DNA of 64,000 bases from Eutrigla gurnardus (taxonomy: Eukaryota > Chordata > Actinopteri > Perciformes > Triglidae): NCBI GenBank assembly GCA_963514095.1, contig OY741264.1:30349598-30413597 (forward strand), given 5' to 3'. The position numbers and the translations under genes are program-made. Numbering within the stretch: the first letter of the stretch is position 1; every line of letters starts with the position of its first letter. The notes below the pieces were generated by a model. That model made no database searches. It saw only the letters and a program-made list of their open reading frames with translations, and had not been told where the DNA came from. Below, piece by piece: positions 43,507-54,351 of the stretch.

Positions 43507-44775
43507 TTACAAACTGAGCAGCTGAAAGGTTTTTCCTCCTGTGTGAGTTCTCATGTGTACGTTTAAACTTCCACTTTCTGTAAAAGTTTTCTGACAAACT
43601 GAACAGCTAAAAGGTTTCTCTCCTGTATGAGTTCTCATGTGTATCTCTAAGTTTCCTCCCTGCGTGAAAGTTTTCTTACAAACTGAACAGCTGAAAGGTT
43701 TTTCTCCTGTGTGAGTTCTCATGTGTAACGTTAAGTTTCCTCCATGCGTGAACGATTTCTTACAAACTGAGCAGCTAAAAGGTTTCTCTCCTGTGTGAGT
43801 TCTCATGTGTAACGTTAAGTTTCCTGCCTGCGTGAACGATTTCTTACAAACTGAGCAGCTGAAAGGTTTTTCTCCTGTGTGAGTTCTCATGTGTACGTTT
43901 AAACTTTTACTTTCTGTAAAAGTTTTCTGACAAACTGAACAGCTAAAAGGTTTCTCTCCTGTATGAGTTCTCATGTGTATCTTTAAGTTTCCTCCATGCG
44001 TGAACGATTTCTTACAAACTGAGCAGCTAAAAGGTTTTTCTCCTGTGTGAGTTCTCATGTGTAACGTTAAGTTTCCTCCATGCGTGAACGATTTCTTACA
44101 AACTGAGCAGCTAAAAGGTTTTTCTCCTGTGTGAGTTCTCATGTGTCTCTTTAAGCCTGTGCTCTGCATAAAAGTTTTCTTACAAACTGAGCAGCTAAAA
44201 GGTTTCTCTCCTGTGTGAGTTCTCATGTGTATCTTCATATATTGTCTATGGTCAAATGTTTTCCCACATACGGAGCAATTGAAAGGTTTCTCACCAGTAC
44301 TACATCTAGAATCACTGTCAGGGACTTCATCATCGGTCCAAGCCTTTAAACCTGACTGAGGTTCTCTGGTCTCCTGCCAATCATCACTGTCATCAGATGA
44401 GTCTTCTTCAGTCATGTCATCAGTGTCAGAAGAGTCTTCAGTCATGTCATCAGTATCTGGTTGTGGTTCTGGTCCTCCACAGTCCTCTTCACCAGCTTCT
44501 GTTTTCATCTGTTCAGTTGAGCTGCTGGCTGCAGCTGAAGCCAGCCCTGAGAACTGAGGCTTCTCTTCATTATCTTCAACTTCTTCACTCTTCACAGGGA
44601 CAAGAGTGACTGGGAACTTGATATCAGCCTCCTCCATCCCTTGAAGCTGCTCTCCCTCCCTACTGATCCAGACTTCCTCCTGTTCCTCTTTGATGTGTGG
44701 GGGCTCTGGATCCTCCTGGTCCAGACTGGAGCCCCAGTCCTGCTGCTCAAAGGGAACCTCTTCTTTACACGCCAT
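43507..44775 (-). CDS. C2H2 zinc-finger protein C, 9 fingers, frameshifted end
   Basis: A 422-residue paralogue of A and B on the minus strand, likely a nuclear DNA-binding regulator. The acidic N-terminus of about 164 residues is intact, with one extra Glu in the DSSDDSDD region. Nine C2H2 fingers follow with TGEKP linkers; fingers 3 and 7 are identical in protein sequence (KKSFTHGGNLTLH). An extra G in the linker after finger 9 (GGAGGAAAAACC, near 43535) shifts the frame, adds GGKTFQLLSL and stops, losing a tenth finger that remains intact out of frame. The acceptor precedes 44789, giving the same VQQL-ATG context. The promoter block at 45420-46580 is complete except for a TTAA-site insertion. 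Confidence 0.87.
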   Translation of the reverse strand: MACKEEVPFEQQDWGSSLDQEDPEPPHIKEEQEEVWISREGEQLQGMEEADIKFPVTLVPVKSEEVEDNEEKPQFSGLASAAASSSTEQMKTEAGEEDCGGPEPQPDTDDMTEDSSDTDDMTEEDSSDDSDDWQETREPQSGLKAWTDDEVPDSDSRCSTGEKPFNCSVCGKTFDHRQYMKIHMRTHTGEKPFSCSVCKKTFMQSTGLKRHMRTHTGEKPFSCSVCKKSFTHGGNLTLHMRTHTGEKPFSCSVCKKSFTHGGNLKIHMRTHTGEKPFSCSVCQKTFTESKSLNVHMRTHTGEKPFSCSVCKKSFTQAGNLTLHMRTHTGEKPFSCSVCKKSFTHGGNLTLHMRTHTGEKPFSCSVCKKTFTQGGNLEIHMRTHTGEKPFSCSVCQKTFTESGSLNVHMRTHTGGKTFQLLSL

Positions 44776-44789
44776 CAGCTGCTGGACGT

Positions 44790-45419
44790 CTGCAGGAAAA
44801 CAGTAACATCACACGGAGACATTAGTAAAACAGCGGAACACTTAGTCACAGGTAAAAAAATAAATAAATAAATGTTCGAACCCCAAATTTGTAATTACAA
44901 TAAATGTTATCTTCTAAATCAGTTTTACATAATGTTAGATTTGGCAAACGTGACAAATATTACAATTATTATTTCTGACAGCTACTCAATATACGGGAAA
45001 TTGGGGAAAAACTAAATGGATTTAATAGGCGCTACTAGTTTCCCAATGCATGATGGGAAGTTTAGCAGTCACTTTCAATCCAAAGGACACAGATGTTCGT
45101 TCCATTGACCACAGAACTGCTTCCCATCCTCCGTAAGAGACCCAAGACCCTGTTGTTCAGAGTTCACCTGGACTCTGCTGACCCTCCTCACTCTACTACC
45201 TCTCTCCCTCCCAAAAAACCCCACAAATCTGTTTCAACAGAGATAGCACGTATCTCTGTTGTTTACTAGCTACGGGTTAACTTAGCCAGCGGGCGGATTG
45301 AAATCCTCACTGTGCTGATACAGATGTACTGTTGCACTCTTCACACAAATGTACTTATTCTGAGTCGCTTTGGATAAAATGTCTCCTACTTAGCTAAATG
45401 TAAATGCATTGAGATTCGC
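44790..45419 (-). other. Intron of gene C
   Basis: Inverted counterpart of 4745-5407, including the retroposon tail (about 45060-45420). It shows the empty CCAGG/CCTGG site (near 45168) that is occupied in B and D. Confidence 0.65.
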
Positions 45420-45902
45420 CTCTTGGTGTCTATATACTCTTTGGTTCCGGTGAAGAAGACGGAAGAGGAGCAGCAGGGCAAGATGGCGGACGAGCCCGCG
45501 GAGACGGAACAAAGGAACGAGGAAAGAAGACAGCAGGAGGGAAACCTGGCTGCCTGTAACATACAACAGCTGTCCTTTATCACCCAGAAGCCCGGCGACC
45601 GAACCCGGGTTCGTCGGCCGCGGCACAAAAACAGGGTAGCGGGTTAAGGTGAGGTGGTCTCAACCACATGGAACGGGACTCGGCGGTCCGGTAAACGTCA
45701 CACACCGAGAGGGATTCATTAAACACGCACGGCAGCTGTCCGGTCTCTGCCCAGACAAACACTCTTACTTGAGATCGCTTCACGGCGCGAGTCCGGTCGG
45801 TGAAAGTCCGTTAAGGCGTCTGGCGGGTATGTTACCTCTGCTTCGGAGCTTGTATTGAAACAAATCACGCACACCCACGTGACTGCTTCGAAAAATGCTT
45901 AA
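45420..45902 (-). promoter_or_regulatory. Promoter and 5' exon region of gene C
   Basis: Inverted match to 4290-4740. CpG-rich; AAGATGGCGG (YY1-type) at 45480-45489 on the plus strand, and the same candidate donors as A on the minus strand. Continues at 46464-46580 beyond a transposon. Confidence 0.6.
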
Positions 45903-46463
45903 AGGAGTCATCACCCGGAAATCGCAATTTCTCTTGTTAAAACATGCATATCTGTGTTTGACCTCAGTTGAAACTTGCCTGAAAGGCTGGAGTTTGAAAG
46001 TGGCGCCGTTTTTTCGCTTCTGCTCTTTTTCCGAACAGGAATAGCACACAAGGGTGTGCATTCCTAAAGCACGAGATTTTGATTCTGCGCCTTCGGTGAC
46101 GTCACCGTGGCGGCTACTTGCATAAGCCCACCCCTCTTTCACCACCCAACCCCGCCCCGTCCGCTACCTGAAATCGCCGAAGCGCCGCCATTATGTTTTG
46201 GAGTCTGCATGCAGGCAAGCCCCCCCGGCTCTGTCCTTCCTGCGGCGAATCAACGCGCGCCTCATTACATATTATACAATGCACATCCGGACCAGTCAAA
46301 ACCTCGCGCGTAATCTCGCGTGATAAAATCGCGGTACGAAAAAGGGTCAGAACAAGCTCAATGTTTGATTAAAATTTTTTTTTTTTTTTCTAATAAGTTT
46401 TACGAATTGATCCAAAGCGATCCAAGGGGGGCTGGATACGTATAAAACCAGGTGATGACTCCT
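45903..46463. mobile_element. piggyBac-type MITE in the gene C promoter
   Basis: A 561-bp element with perfect inverted ends AGGAGTCATCACC, flanked by TTAA (45899-45902, 46464-46467). The paralogous site in unit A (AAAAATGGTTCAAAGCTGCG, reverse strand) is empty. CpG-rich interior without a supported gene. It lies 100-500 bp from the exon 1 candidate and could alter transcription. Confidence 0.85.
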
Positions 46464-46594
46464 TTAAAAGCTGCGCTTATCGGTGCGCGCGCATGTGGGT
46501 TCTTCTTCTTTGTTTGGATTTCCGGCAGTTTAGACGCTTCTGGGCGTATTACTGCCCTCCTCAGGAAAATCACTCTAAGGATAATATTATTGCT

Positions 46595-46915
46595 TCACAT
46601 TTTCATATACAGCCCTGTATCTTGTAAAAACTGGAATACTACTTTAGCAATCAAGTGGTGATTCTCATTTTGACCCAATAAAGATTTATCTGAAAATGAC
46701 AGAACTCCCAAATCTGATACACTCTTATATAAAATGCTCCTTTCTGTGGTATATTTGTTACATTTCAATAAAGAATGTTCAACTGTTTCAGACTTTCCAC
46801 ACTCACAAAGCCCATTATGATGCTTTCTAAAAACATACAAAGATTGATTCAACCCACAATGCCCAAGTCTCAACCTACAGATCACTTGTGGGTTGTCAAG
46901 TAGGAGTCGAGACAA
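46595..46915 (-). pseudogene. Non-LTR retrotransposon ORF2 C-terminal fragment, copy 4
   Basis: Minus-strand 106-residue frame with LRLGHCGLN, CECG, ETVEHSLLKC. Orthologous in unit position to the other copies. Confidence 0.75.
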
Positions 46916-47689
46916 GTTGAGAGAGAAAGTAATATTATTTTGAATGCGTCTGCATCATATTATACATCATTTGAAAGCTGCGAGTCTCATGAATCGAACA
47001 AAGCCATACATTTAGGCTCACGGAGACACATCAAAAACAAACACAGCGTGTGTGCAAGGAGTGCACAGAAAAAAAAACAATAATAGGATGGGAGTTCCCT
47101 ACCTTTCGAGCTGTCTGGAAGTCCAAAAACAACATGTAGCATGGTAATCCTGGTATCCAGAGAAAGGTAGGAGTCCAAACAAAACAACAAAAGTAGTCAT
47201 TTAGTCTTAAGAGCACGCTAACTCCGGTAATCATCCATAACACGCCATGTTTTTACTTTGAGAGTCTCTGAATAAGATATTGTTATTGTTTGTTTATCGC
47301 TTTGTACCGCTTTACGACTGAGGGCTAACTATCCATGCTGTGTATTTCCGTGTCCGTCAGAGTTTTTCACCGGCGACAGTGATGAATAATTATCAGGGAT
47401 GCGACGATGGGAGGAGGGGAGCGGCTGCAGCACTGATGACAGGAAGAGGAGGATGTTCATCCCAGGACATGATGCGTTGCTAGATTGGTGAGTAGCTAAA
47501 CACACTTTCAAAATGTTATTATATTATTATTCAATGCGTTTATGAATAAGGAGCAGGCTCGATTTTCCAAAATAAAAGTGTCATGTGACTTTGTGGGATA
47601 TGTTTCATATGTACAGGATATGTGATGAATACAAAGGTGATGTTATTCAACTATCACAGCTTGGTACTTACTTTCATGATGTTCCATCC
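46916..47689. repeat. Unit 5' block and unit junction (inverted), non-coding
   Basis: Inverted counterpart of 450-1040, ending at the start of unit D near 47471. No gene. Confidence 0.65.
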
Positions 47690-47757
47690 ATCCTTCCATT
47701 GTCTACCGCTTATCCTGTATTCGGGGTCGCGGGGGGGCTGGAGCAGATCCCAGCTGT
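47690..47757 (-). mobile_element. L2-tail-type retroposon scrap, minus strand
   Basis: Starts (ATCC)n and contains GCTTATCCTGTATTCGGGGTC, the reverse of the common tail. Truncated. Confidence 0.5.
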
Positions 47758-47823
47758 ACTTTCATGATGGATACTGGGGTGGGGAGCAGATAGTGTGTGT
47801 TTAGTTGCTTCAGAGGAGAAATC

Positions 47824-48158
47824 TGTGGTGGTGTAGTGGGTAGCACTCTCGCCTCACAGCAAGAGGGTCCTTCTGTGTGGAGTTTGCATGTTCTCCCCGT
47901 GGGTTCTCTCCCGGTTCTCCGGCTTCCTCCCACAGTCCAAAGACATGCAGGATGGGGATAGGTCAATTGATGACTCTAAATTATCCGTAGGTGTGAATGT
48001 GAGCGTGAATGGTTGTCTGTCTCTACATGTCGGCCCTGTGATAGACTGGAGTCCTGTCCAGGGTGTACCCTGCCTTCGCCCAATGACAGCTGGGATCTGC
48101 TCCAGCCCCCCCGTGACCCTGAATACAGGATAAGTGGTAGAAAATGGATGGATGGATG
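47824..48158 (+). mobile_element. Longer copy of the L2-tailed retroposon
   Basis: Contains GTGTAGTGGGTAGCACTCTC and CTCACAGCAAGAGGGTCC (tRNA-like head, lacking its B box by a small deletion), GTTTGCATGTTCTCCCCGTG, GGCTTCCTCCCACAGTCCAA and a (GGAT)n tail. This is one of the commonest fish retroposon types. Not a tRNA gene. Confidence 0.75.
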
Positions 48159-48486
48159 CACCTCAATCAGAGGGTCAGTAATATAATAATAATAATAATA
48201 TAGCTAATGATTGTTTACTATGATCTTTGACATGTCCCGTGGATCAGCCCTTCATCAGATGAGTCATCTGAGAGGACTGGGAGCCAGAGACCACCACCTC
48301 CCCCGCTGAAGAGCCCTCCACCTCCACAACAACAACAACCCCTGCTGCTGCTGCTGTCTCCAAAGCCTCCCCAACTGCTGCCTGAGGTGTGAAGGGGAGA
48401 TCATAGAGAGGAAGGGGTGCAGATCTCAACACACTGCTTACACCAGCAGCTCTGAGGACAAATGGCATGATGTCAGTGAGGTACAC
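48159..48486 (+). other. Second copy of the proline/glutamine-rich block
   Basis: Nearly identical to 40441-40745, with the same SPSSDESSERTG...QQQQP frame. The next element interrupts its right edge at GAGGTA. Confidence 0.3.
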
Positions 48487-49695
48487 TGTAAGAACATTTT
48501 TTTTTTTTTAAACGGTCAATGACTGTCAGCTACGGCTGCCAACCAAAAACCGTAAAATTAAAGTAAAATATTTTATTTCAAATAAAGTTCAAAAACATTA
48601 CTATTACAGAAAATTTCATTAAATGTTCTGCAGGAAAATACCGTTATTTTACAGATTTTTCCTCAATTTTTATGATCAAACACCTTTAATAAAGTGAAAA
48701 TGCTATAAGTTCTGCAGGAAAATACTTTTATTTTACAGATTTTTCTTCAATTTTTATGATCAAACACCTTTAATAAAGTGACAATGCTAAAAGATCTGCA
48801 GAAAAATAGTTATTTTACAGAATTTTCCTAAATTACTACAATCAAACACCTTTAATAAAGTGAAAATGCTAAAAGATCTGCAGAAAATACTGTTATTTTA
48901 CAGATTGTTCCTATTTTTTAATGATCAAACACCTTTAATAAAGTGACAATGCTAAAGGTTCTGCAGAAAAATACCATTATTCTACAGATTTTTCCTAAAT
49001 TATTACAATCAAACACCTTTAATAACAGTTAAAAACACCTTAAAAACAGTCAAATGACTGGCAGCTACGGCTGCCAAACAAAAACACTAAAATTAAAGTC
49101 AAATATCTATAATAATACATCTAATTCAGATTAAGTAACATTTTCATTCTGCATGGTTCTGCATAAAAATACCACTATTCTACATATTTTTCCTATATTT
49201 TTTTTACAATCAAACACCTTCAATAAGTGTGTTACATGCTAAATATTTAATGATTCAGTTTTTGTTATATTAGTTTTAATGTAATACATTGAATATTTTA
49301 ACTACTGTACTGACTGAAAATATCATGTAAAAGATTATTGTGAAATATCCTCAACTCAAAACATACTTAGGAAATTCAAAATCGATACATCTAAAGGTTT
49401 TCACTGTTTCAATTAAAGTAGGTTGTGAAACTTAATTATAAATAAAATACACACCAATATTGATTCTAAAACCCCTTTATTTAATGTATTGAGTTGTAAA
49501 TTTACAATATCAACCAATTATTCACAAACAGTTCTTCAGAGACCCCCAAGGAAGAATTGAAAAACTAAACATTCTATTTCTCCATGTGTCTATCTTGTCT
49601 GTTAGCTGTACTATCATGACGAGGTGATGGCGTTTCACTTTTGAAACAGGTGGAGAGCTGCTGGGCTGAGGGGGTTGTTGTCAGTTGTTTTTTGT
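48487..49695. mobile_element. Inserted element with an 83-bp tandem array
   Basis: The paralogue at 40738 reads through without this 1.2-kb segment. It starts CACTGTAAGAAC, a start common in fish CACTA-like families, and contains about five tandem units of 82-84 bp (48626-49020, each starting at TTCTGCAGGAAAATAC or a variant). No matching right terminus was identified. No coding frame is supported. Confidence 0.55.
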
Positions 49696-50595
49696 TGATC
49701 CACCACAGCCAGTTTTCAGGCCATATTTGTTATTTGTTCAATTGTGCACTTCTTTACCAAATACAGCAATTCAAAAAGTAAAGACCATTAACAAAGAAGT
49801 TATTTGGTTTGACTGTTCTTCTACCTAAATGGTTATGTTTGTATGTTTTACGTCACATTACATTAATTTGGATAATGATAAGCTCATTTGGCCACTTTTG
49901 GAGAGTAACCTGAGAAATGTTTAAAAAAAGAAGAAAAAATATAAACATTTTTTTCTTTTTATTAGTAGTAGTTATAGTATTGGTGAAATAAACAAAAAAG
50001 TAGAATGATTTACCTCCAAAGACCCATAATGTCATTTGGCACAAAGTGGCCATTTGGAGTCTCCAAACTCCGTCTGGACATTGCCCTACAAAAACCACTG
50101 CTAAACACTCATTTTTGGGTGTTTTTTTATCTACTTTCTACCAGTTGTTGGTCAGGCTTGTGGCTCTGGCTTCATTCAGCTTTTAGGCCTAAATAGCAGA
50201 GCCACAGCTAACTCGCTTCAGTGAAAAATAATAAAAATTTAGGTAAGGCAAAAAATTGCAATTTCTTAAAGAAAGTTATGAAAAAAGTCATAGTATAGCA
50301 TGTTGAAAAAAGTTATGTAAAAAGTAGTAGTACGTTGAAAAAGTCAGTTTGGTATGTCGAAAAAAGTTGTGAAAAAGTCATAGTATAGTATGTCGAAAAA
50401 AGTAATAGTACAGCATGTTGGACAAAGTGCTCTCAGTCTTTGCAGCGCGTCGACACCAGATGAAGATCGTTTGTTTGGACCAAAAACAAAAGCATCAAAT
50501 CAAGGAACACAAGGTTGTGAGTGAAGATTCATTTCTACTAACACCACTTATTGATTCAATTAGTTTGAAAATGTGTTTTAAATGCTTGTTGTCTG
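49696..50595. repeat. Unit D 3' flank (inverted), first part
   Basis: Matches 40750-41450, with the minisatellite at 50280-50430. No gene. Confidence 0.65.
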
Positions 50596-52743
50596 TGTAG
50601 GGGCCACAGCCCACGATTCTTGGATGTGACTTCTCAACAAACGAAAGATGAACTATTCACCTTTAAAAGATATACAGACAAAGGTCCCCTCCTAGCAGAT
50701 GAGTAAACATTCTCCTTCAGCTCACTGGACCACTTGGAGGAAGTGTGAGTCCTCTTTATGGCTCGGTTAGAGTATTTACGAACCCTTAAATCAGAGCATC
50801 TCCAAGATCTCCACGCACCCCCGAACAAGGAGGACCAGACCTTCAGAGTCACCAGACTTTGAGGCACCTAAACACATCTGGAAACTGATTAACACCTTTG
50901 TTTGACAGAGAGCCTCGATTGAAGTATAAAGGATAACACCATATCTCTTCCTCACCATTTGCTCCCAAGGCATGGTGAAGACCCCTTCCTCCCCTCCTGG
51001 GAGTCATAAACTAATGACCTGGTCTGCTGGCATGCAGAGAGAGGTCACATGAACGCTGCAGGAAATCATGTTCACATTTTGACCAATTCAAGAAAAGGAT
51101 GAGATATTTGTTTAATATTAGTTTAAAACCATCCATAATAATCATTGAGGAATTATAAGCATACGGGCGAACGTCCCGTTAACAGAGAAGTTACCAAAAT
51201 TGCTAAAAATGAACATGATCATTGTAATGGACATAACTACTGCACTCACGCAGTCAGACGAAAATATGTTTGCTCATTAATCTGCCCGCATCACCGAGGA
51301 CAAAATGCTTACTAAGTTACCAAACTTGTTTGGGCTAGCTTGATAGGTTTGCATTGTATGTTTTGGAGCCTTTGAACTCTACCAAAAATGATTTGTACAG
51401 AGAAATGTTTACAGTTCATGTTTCATTTGTTCATTCTTTGTGCCAACTTTGACCATAACGGCGAGATGGTGTTCAAACGTTCTAGTCATAGGATTGCATT
51501 TCGTTTTGGTTTAACAGTTTAAATCACAAAGATTTCAGACTGTAACTCGAACGGGTCCCTCCTGGACACGCCCCCTCAGTCAGCATAAAAGCTGCGTGTC
51601 ACAGACACCAGTAGCGAGCTTTGCGCGTTCTTCCCTCCAAGCTTCTGGCGTCCGGGCGCTCTGCCCTCCTGGCTTTGCCCCCCCGGGTCTGGCCTCCCCG
51701 CTCGTGCCACCAGGCGCTGGCCATCCGGTCTTCTCTTACCTCTCATCACCCTCTTTAAGTTCGTACTTTTCTTAGTTCCCAATTTTTACTCCTTTTATTA
51801 GAGTAATTCGCTCGTCGTTAGATTCCTCATTTTTGTCTTTTTATTTTTCCTTTTTACGCAAGTCTTTTGATCAATGCTAATTCAACCGGCGGCCGCAAGA
51901 TTTGGCATATTGACTAACGTCTATACCTAAGCCACCCGGCCGAACTCAAGGAGAAGACAGCTGTTTAACTAAAACGGATTACGGCAAAGACGGACGCCCG
52001 CCACGAAACTACCGCAGATCGGCGCTAACGGTTCCCTCGGTCCACGGCAAGGAAGATCCCTTCGGGTCTACGTCACCGACAGGAACAGCGACCGCTTGGA
52101 GTTTCAGTAAGCCGAGAAGAAGCGTCCCAAAGTAAGACCGAATCCGCATTCAACAGTAATGACCGAGTTGCAGGGTGAAACTAAGTATAGCGTCTGTTAA
52201 TATCTAATATCTGTGAGGTCACTTATCCCATTATTCACTTTTCCTCTTACTAAGGAGCCCAAATTCTTAGGAAGAACACACTCGCCTTTATCGCCAAACG
52301 TGCTAGATGAGCTGTTAATCACATTTCAGTTATATTTCTGGCGTTGTATTGGTGTTTTGTTTATTACATCTGTTATTGTTTTATTCACTTTGGTTTAATC
52401 CCTAGTTAATCAATAAATTCACCTAAAGCATAAAGTCGTTGTCCGTGGATATTTCTTCTGTGCAGAATACAAAGATCCCTATTTCAAGAACTTATGATCT
52501 AAGGAATGAGACTGATTTATTAAAAGACGTTGATTAATTGTGAATTAAGGAATAAGTGGTCATTAGAGTCATTAACGTGAATTCTATAAAGTTCTGTCTG
52601 ACCAACAGATGGTGCCCCTTTTACGAGAGCAGGTATTACAATTGTAGATTAATATACATTGATATAAATATTTTAATATCATAATTTCCTTACATACACA
52701 GTTTACGTAGATACCATTAGGCATTAAACCTTACTATCCTACA
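50596..52743 (-). mobile_element. Solo LTR-like insertion of 2.15 kb
   Basis: Starts TGTAGGGGCCACAGCCC and ends TTACTATCCTACA (TG...CA), flanked by TCTG (50592-50595, 52744-52747); the paralogue at 41450 is the empty site. On the plus strand it has GCATAAAAGCTGCG (TATA-like, near 51582), a GC-rich stretch after it and AATAAA near 52412, as in a U3-R-U5 order. Hence plus orientation is more likely than minus. No internal repeats or protein remnants are seen. Very long for an LTR; another element class is not excluded. Confidence 0.6.
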
Positions 52744-53023
52744 TCTGGTTTTAAACAGCTTTGCTATGTAAGTATATGAGACACTCCAGGAAAAAGCTTT
52801 CATACACTGATCAATTCTTAAATGTTCTATTTAGCTTCCATAACACATTTTCTTTTTTTTCATCTGAGATTTCTGCTAAACTCACTAAAAGTTGCCGTTA
52901 GATAATGCCTTGATTGCATATTTAAGTATTTCAGAAAACGTTTAACTAAATAATTGACTGGCTGTCAGTAATCAACTGGGGAAGTTTCATGGTGATATCT
53001 ATTAGTTATTATTATTTTATTTG
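52744..53023. repeat. Unit D 3' flank, second part
   Basis: Continues the flank (as 41450-41725) up to the LINE insertion. No gene. Confidence 0.6.
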
Positions 53024-53344
53024 GCATGCGTGGCGTTCGGGTGACTTCCGTGATTTCGCTTCTTAGAAATTTGCCCTTTTTTAACACATTTCTATAAGCT
53101 TTTTATAACATTTTAAACTCAAGCCCTGCTTTTTATTAGCACTTCATCCATTCGGGCTGTTGTTTTAATCATCGGACGAGCCGACTACAAGTTTTTTTGT
53201 AGGATACCACTGCACGACTGTGCCGACATGGCAGCACTAGGCTACAACTACCGGACGCCTAGACAACTCCCTGCAGCCCATGGGCCCAGTCGCTGGGCCC
53301 TCGTCCGTAAGTTTTAAACTCCTTGGTGATCAAAAGCTGATTTC

Positions 53345-54189
53345 TAGTGATGGTGAGATGAAGCCTCATGAGGCATCGAACCACTTGAGCCAATTGGTTC
53401 GAGAAAGGGTTCATTTCTCGAAGCTTCATGTGCACACGATACCACCTACTGGCCAAGTGTATAATCACAGGCAGCTGTATCTGAACCACATAATGTGTGA
53501 TGCATTGAATTTTTGTGTCTGTTATGTCTGTTGGGAACTATGAATTACAAAAAATGGATAACCAAATAATTACTCAAAGATCATTCAAACTGCTATATTA
53601 TTCTATACAGACAGTGTGGTAACAGGGAGAAGAGATTGGGGGAAACTGATCCCGGGCCGGGGGTCGAACCCGTGATCGCCGCGTCGAGGACGTTGAGCCT
53701 CTGTACATGAGGCGGCTGCCCTATCCACTGCGCCACTGGCCACTCCATGATGAAATAATTTCTGTACATAAATTATTACATATGTGTATAATAAATTGTT
53801 TGAATGTACTCTGTGTGTAAATTTTCCCCAAATGGTAAAATCATCACTCTCCTAAATCTCTCTCTCTCCCTAAACTCTCCAAACTATATTATATAAACGC
53901 TATTCAACCTCTAGTATCCAAACTATCCAAACTCTCAACTGACCGCAACTCTGCTTCAAAGCCCACATTTTGAATGGAGCCTGGTTCTATATAGCTGTAA
54001 AACCTCGCGGCAAACTCTGAACCACTTTCCGAAGCAGTCACGTGGTACAGCCGGGCAGCGAGGCTTCGGACGTCATCATTTTTGGCCCCTCCCCTAAATG
54101 AAGCAAGCCTCGATACGCGCTTCGCGGAAACGCCCCCTCCATTACTCGACACACGCTTCGAAGCCTCGGCGCATCTCGTAACATCACTA
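53345..54189. mobile_element. hAT element nested in the LINE 5' region
   Basis: Ends TAGTGATGGTGAGATG and GCATCTCGTAACATCACTA, flanked by perfect CTGATTTC (53337-53344, 54190-54197). Contains a SINE (53590-53745). Non-autonomous. Confidence 0.87.
53590..53745 (-). mobile_element. tRNA-derived SINE nested in the hAT
   Basis: Minus-strand head TGGCGCAGTGGATAGGGCAG and B box GGTTCGACCCC, the same family as 9312-10532. Its target duplication was not resolved. Confidence 0.75.
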
Positions 54190-54351
54190 CTGATTTCTCT
54201 ATCTAAACGCAGCGGACTCCATTTTGGAGTCCTCGTGTGTATGTTTCTTTCATTTGCATTGCTCCTGAAGCGCTACCAGTAAACAGATCATACACCCCTG
54301 TCAGACCACTCGTTTGCTGCCGCAGTTGTTTTTGTTTCCCCAGCTGCATCC

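Noticed and set aside
43507..44775. Antisense frames opposite the zinc-finger exons (for example 24924-25190, 44397-44609, 60700-61005)
   Set aside because: They are shadows of the acidic N-terminal coding region, present in the same place in every paralogue.
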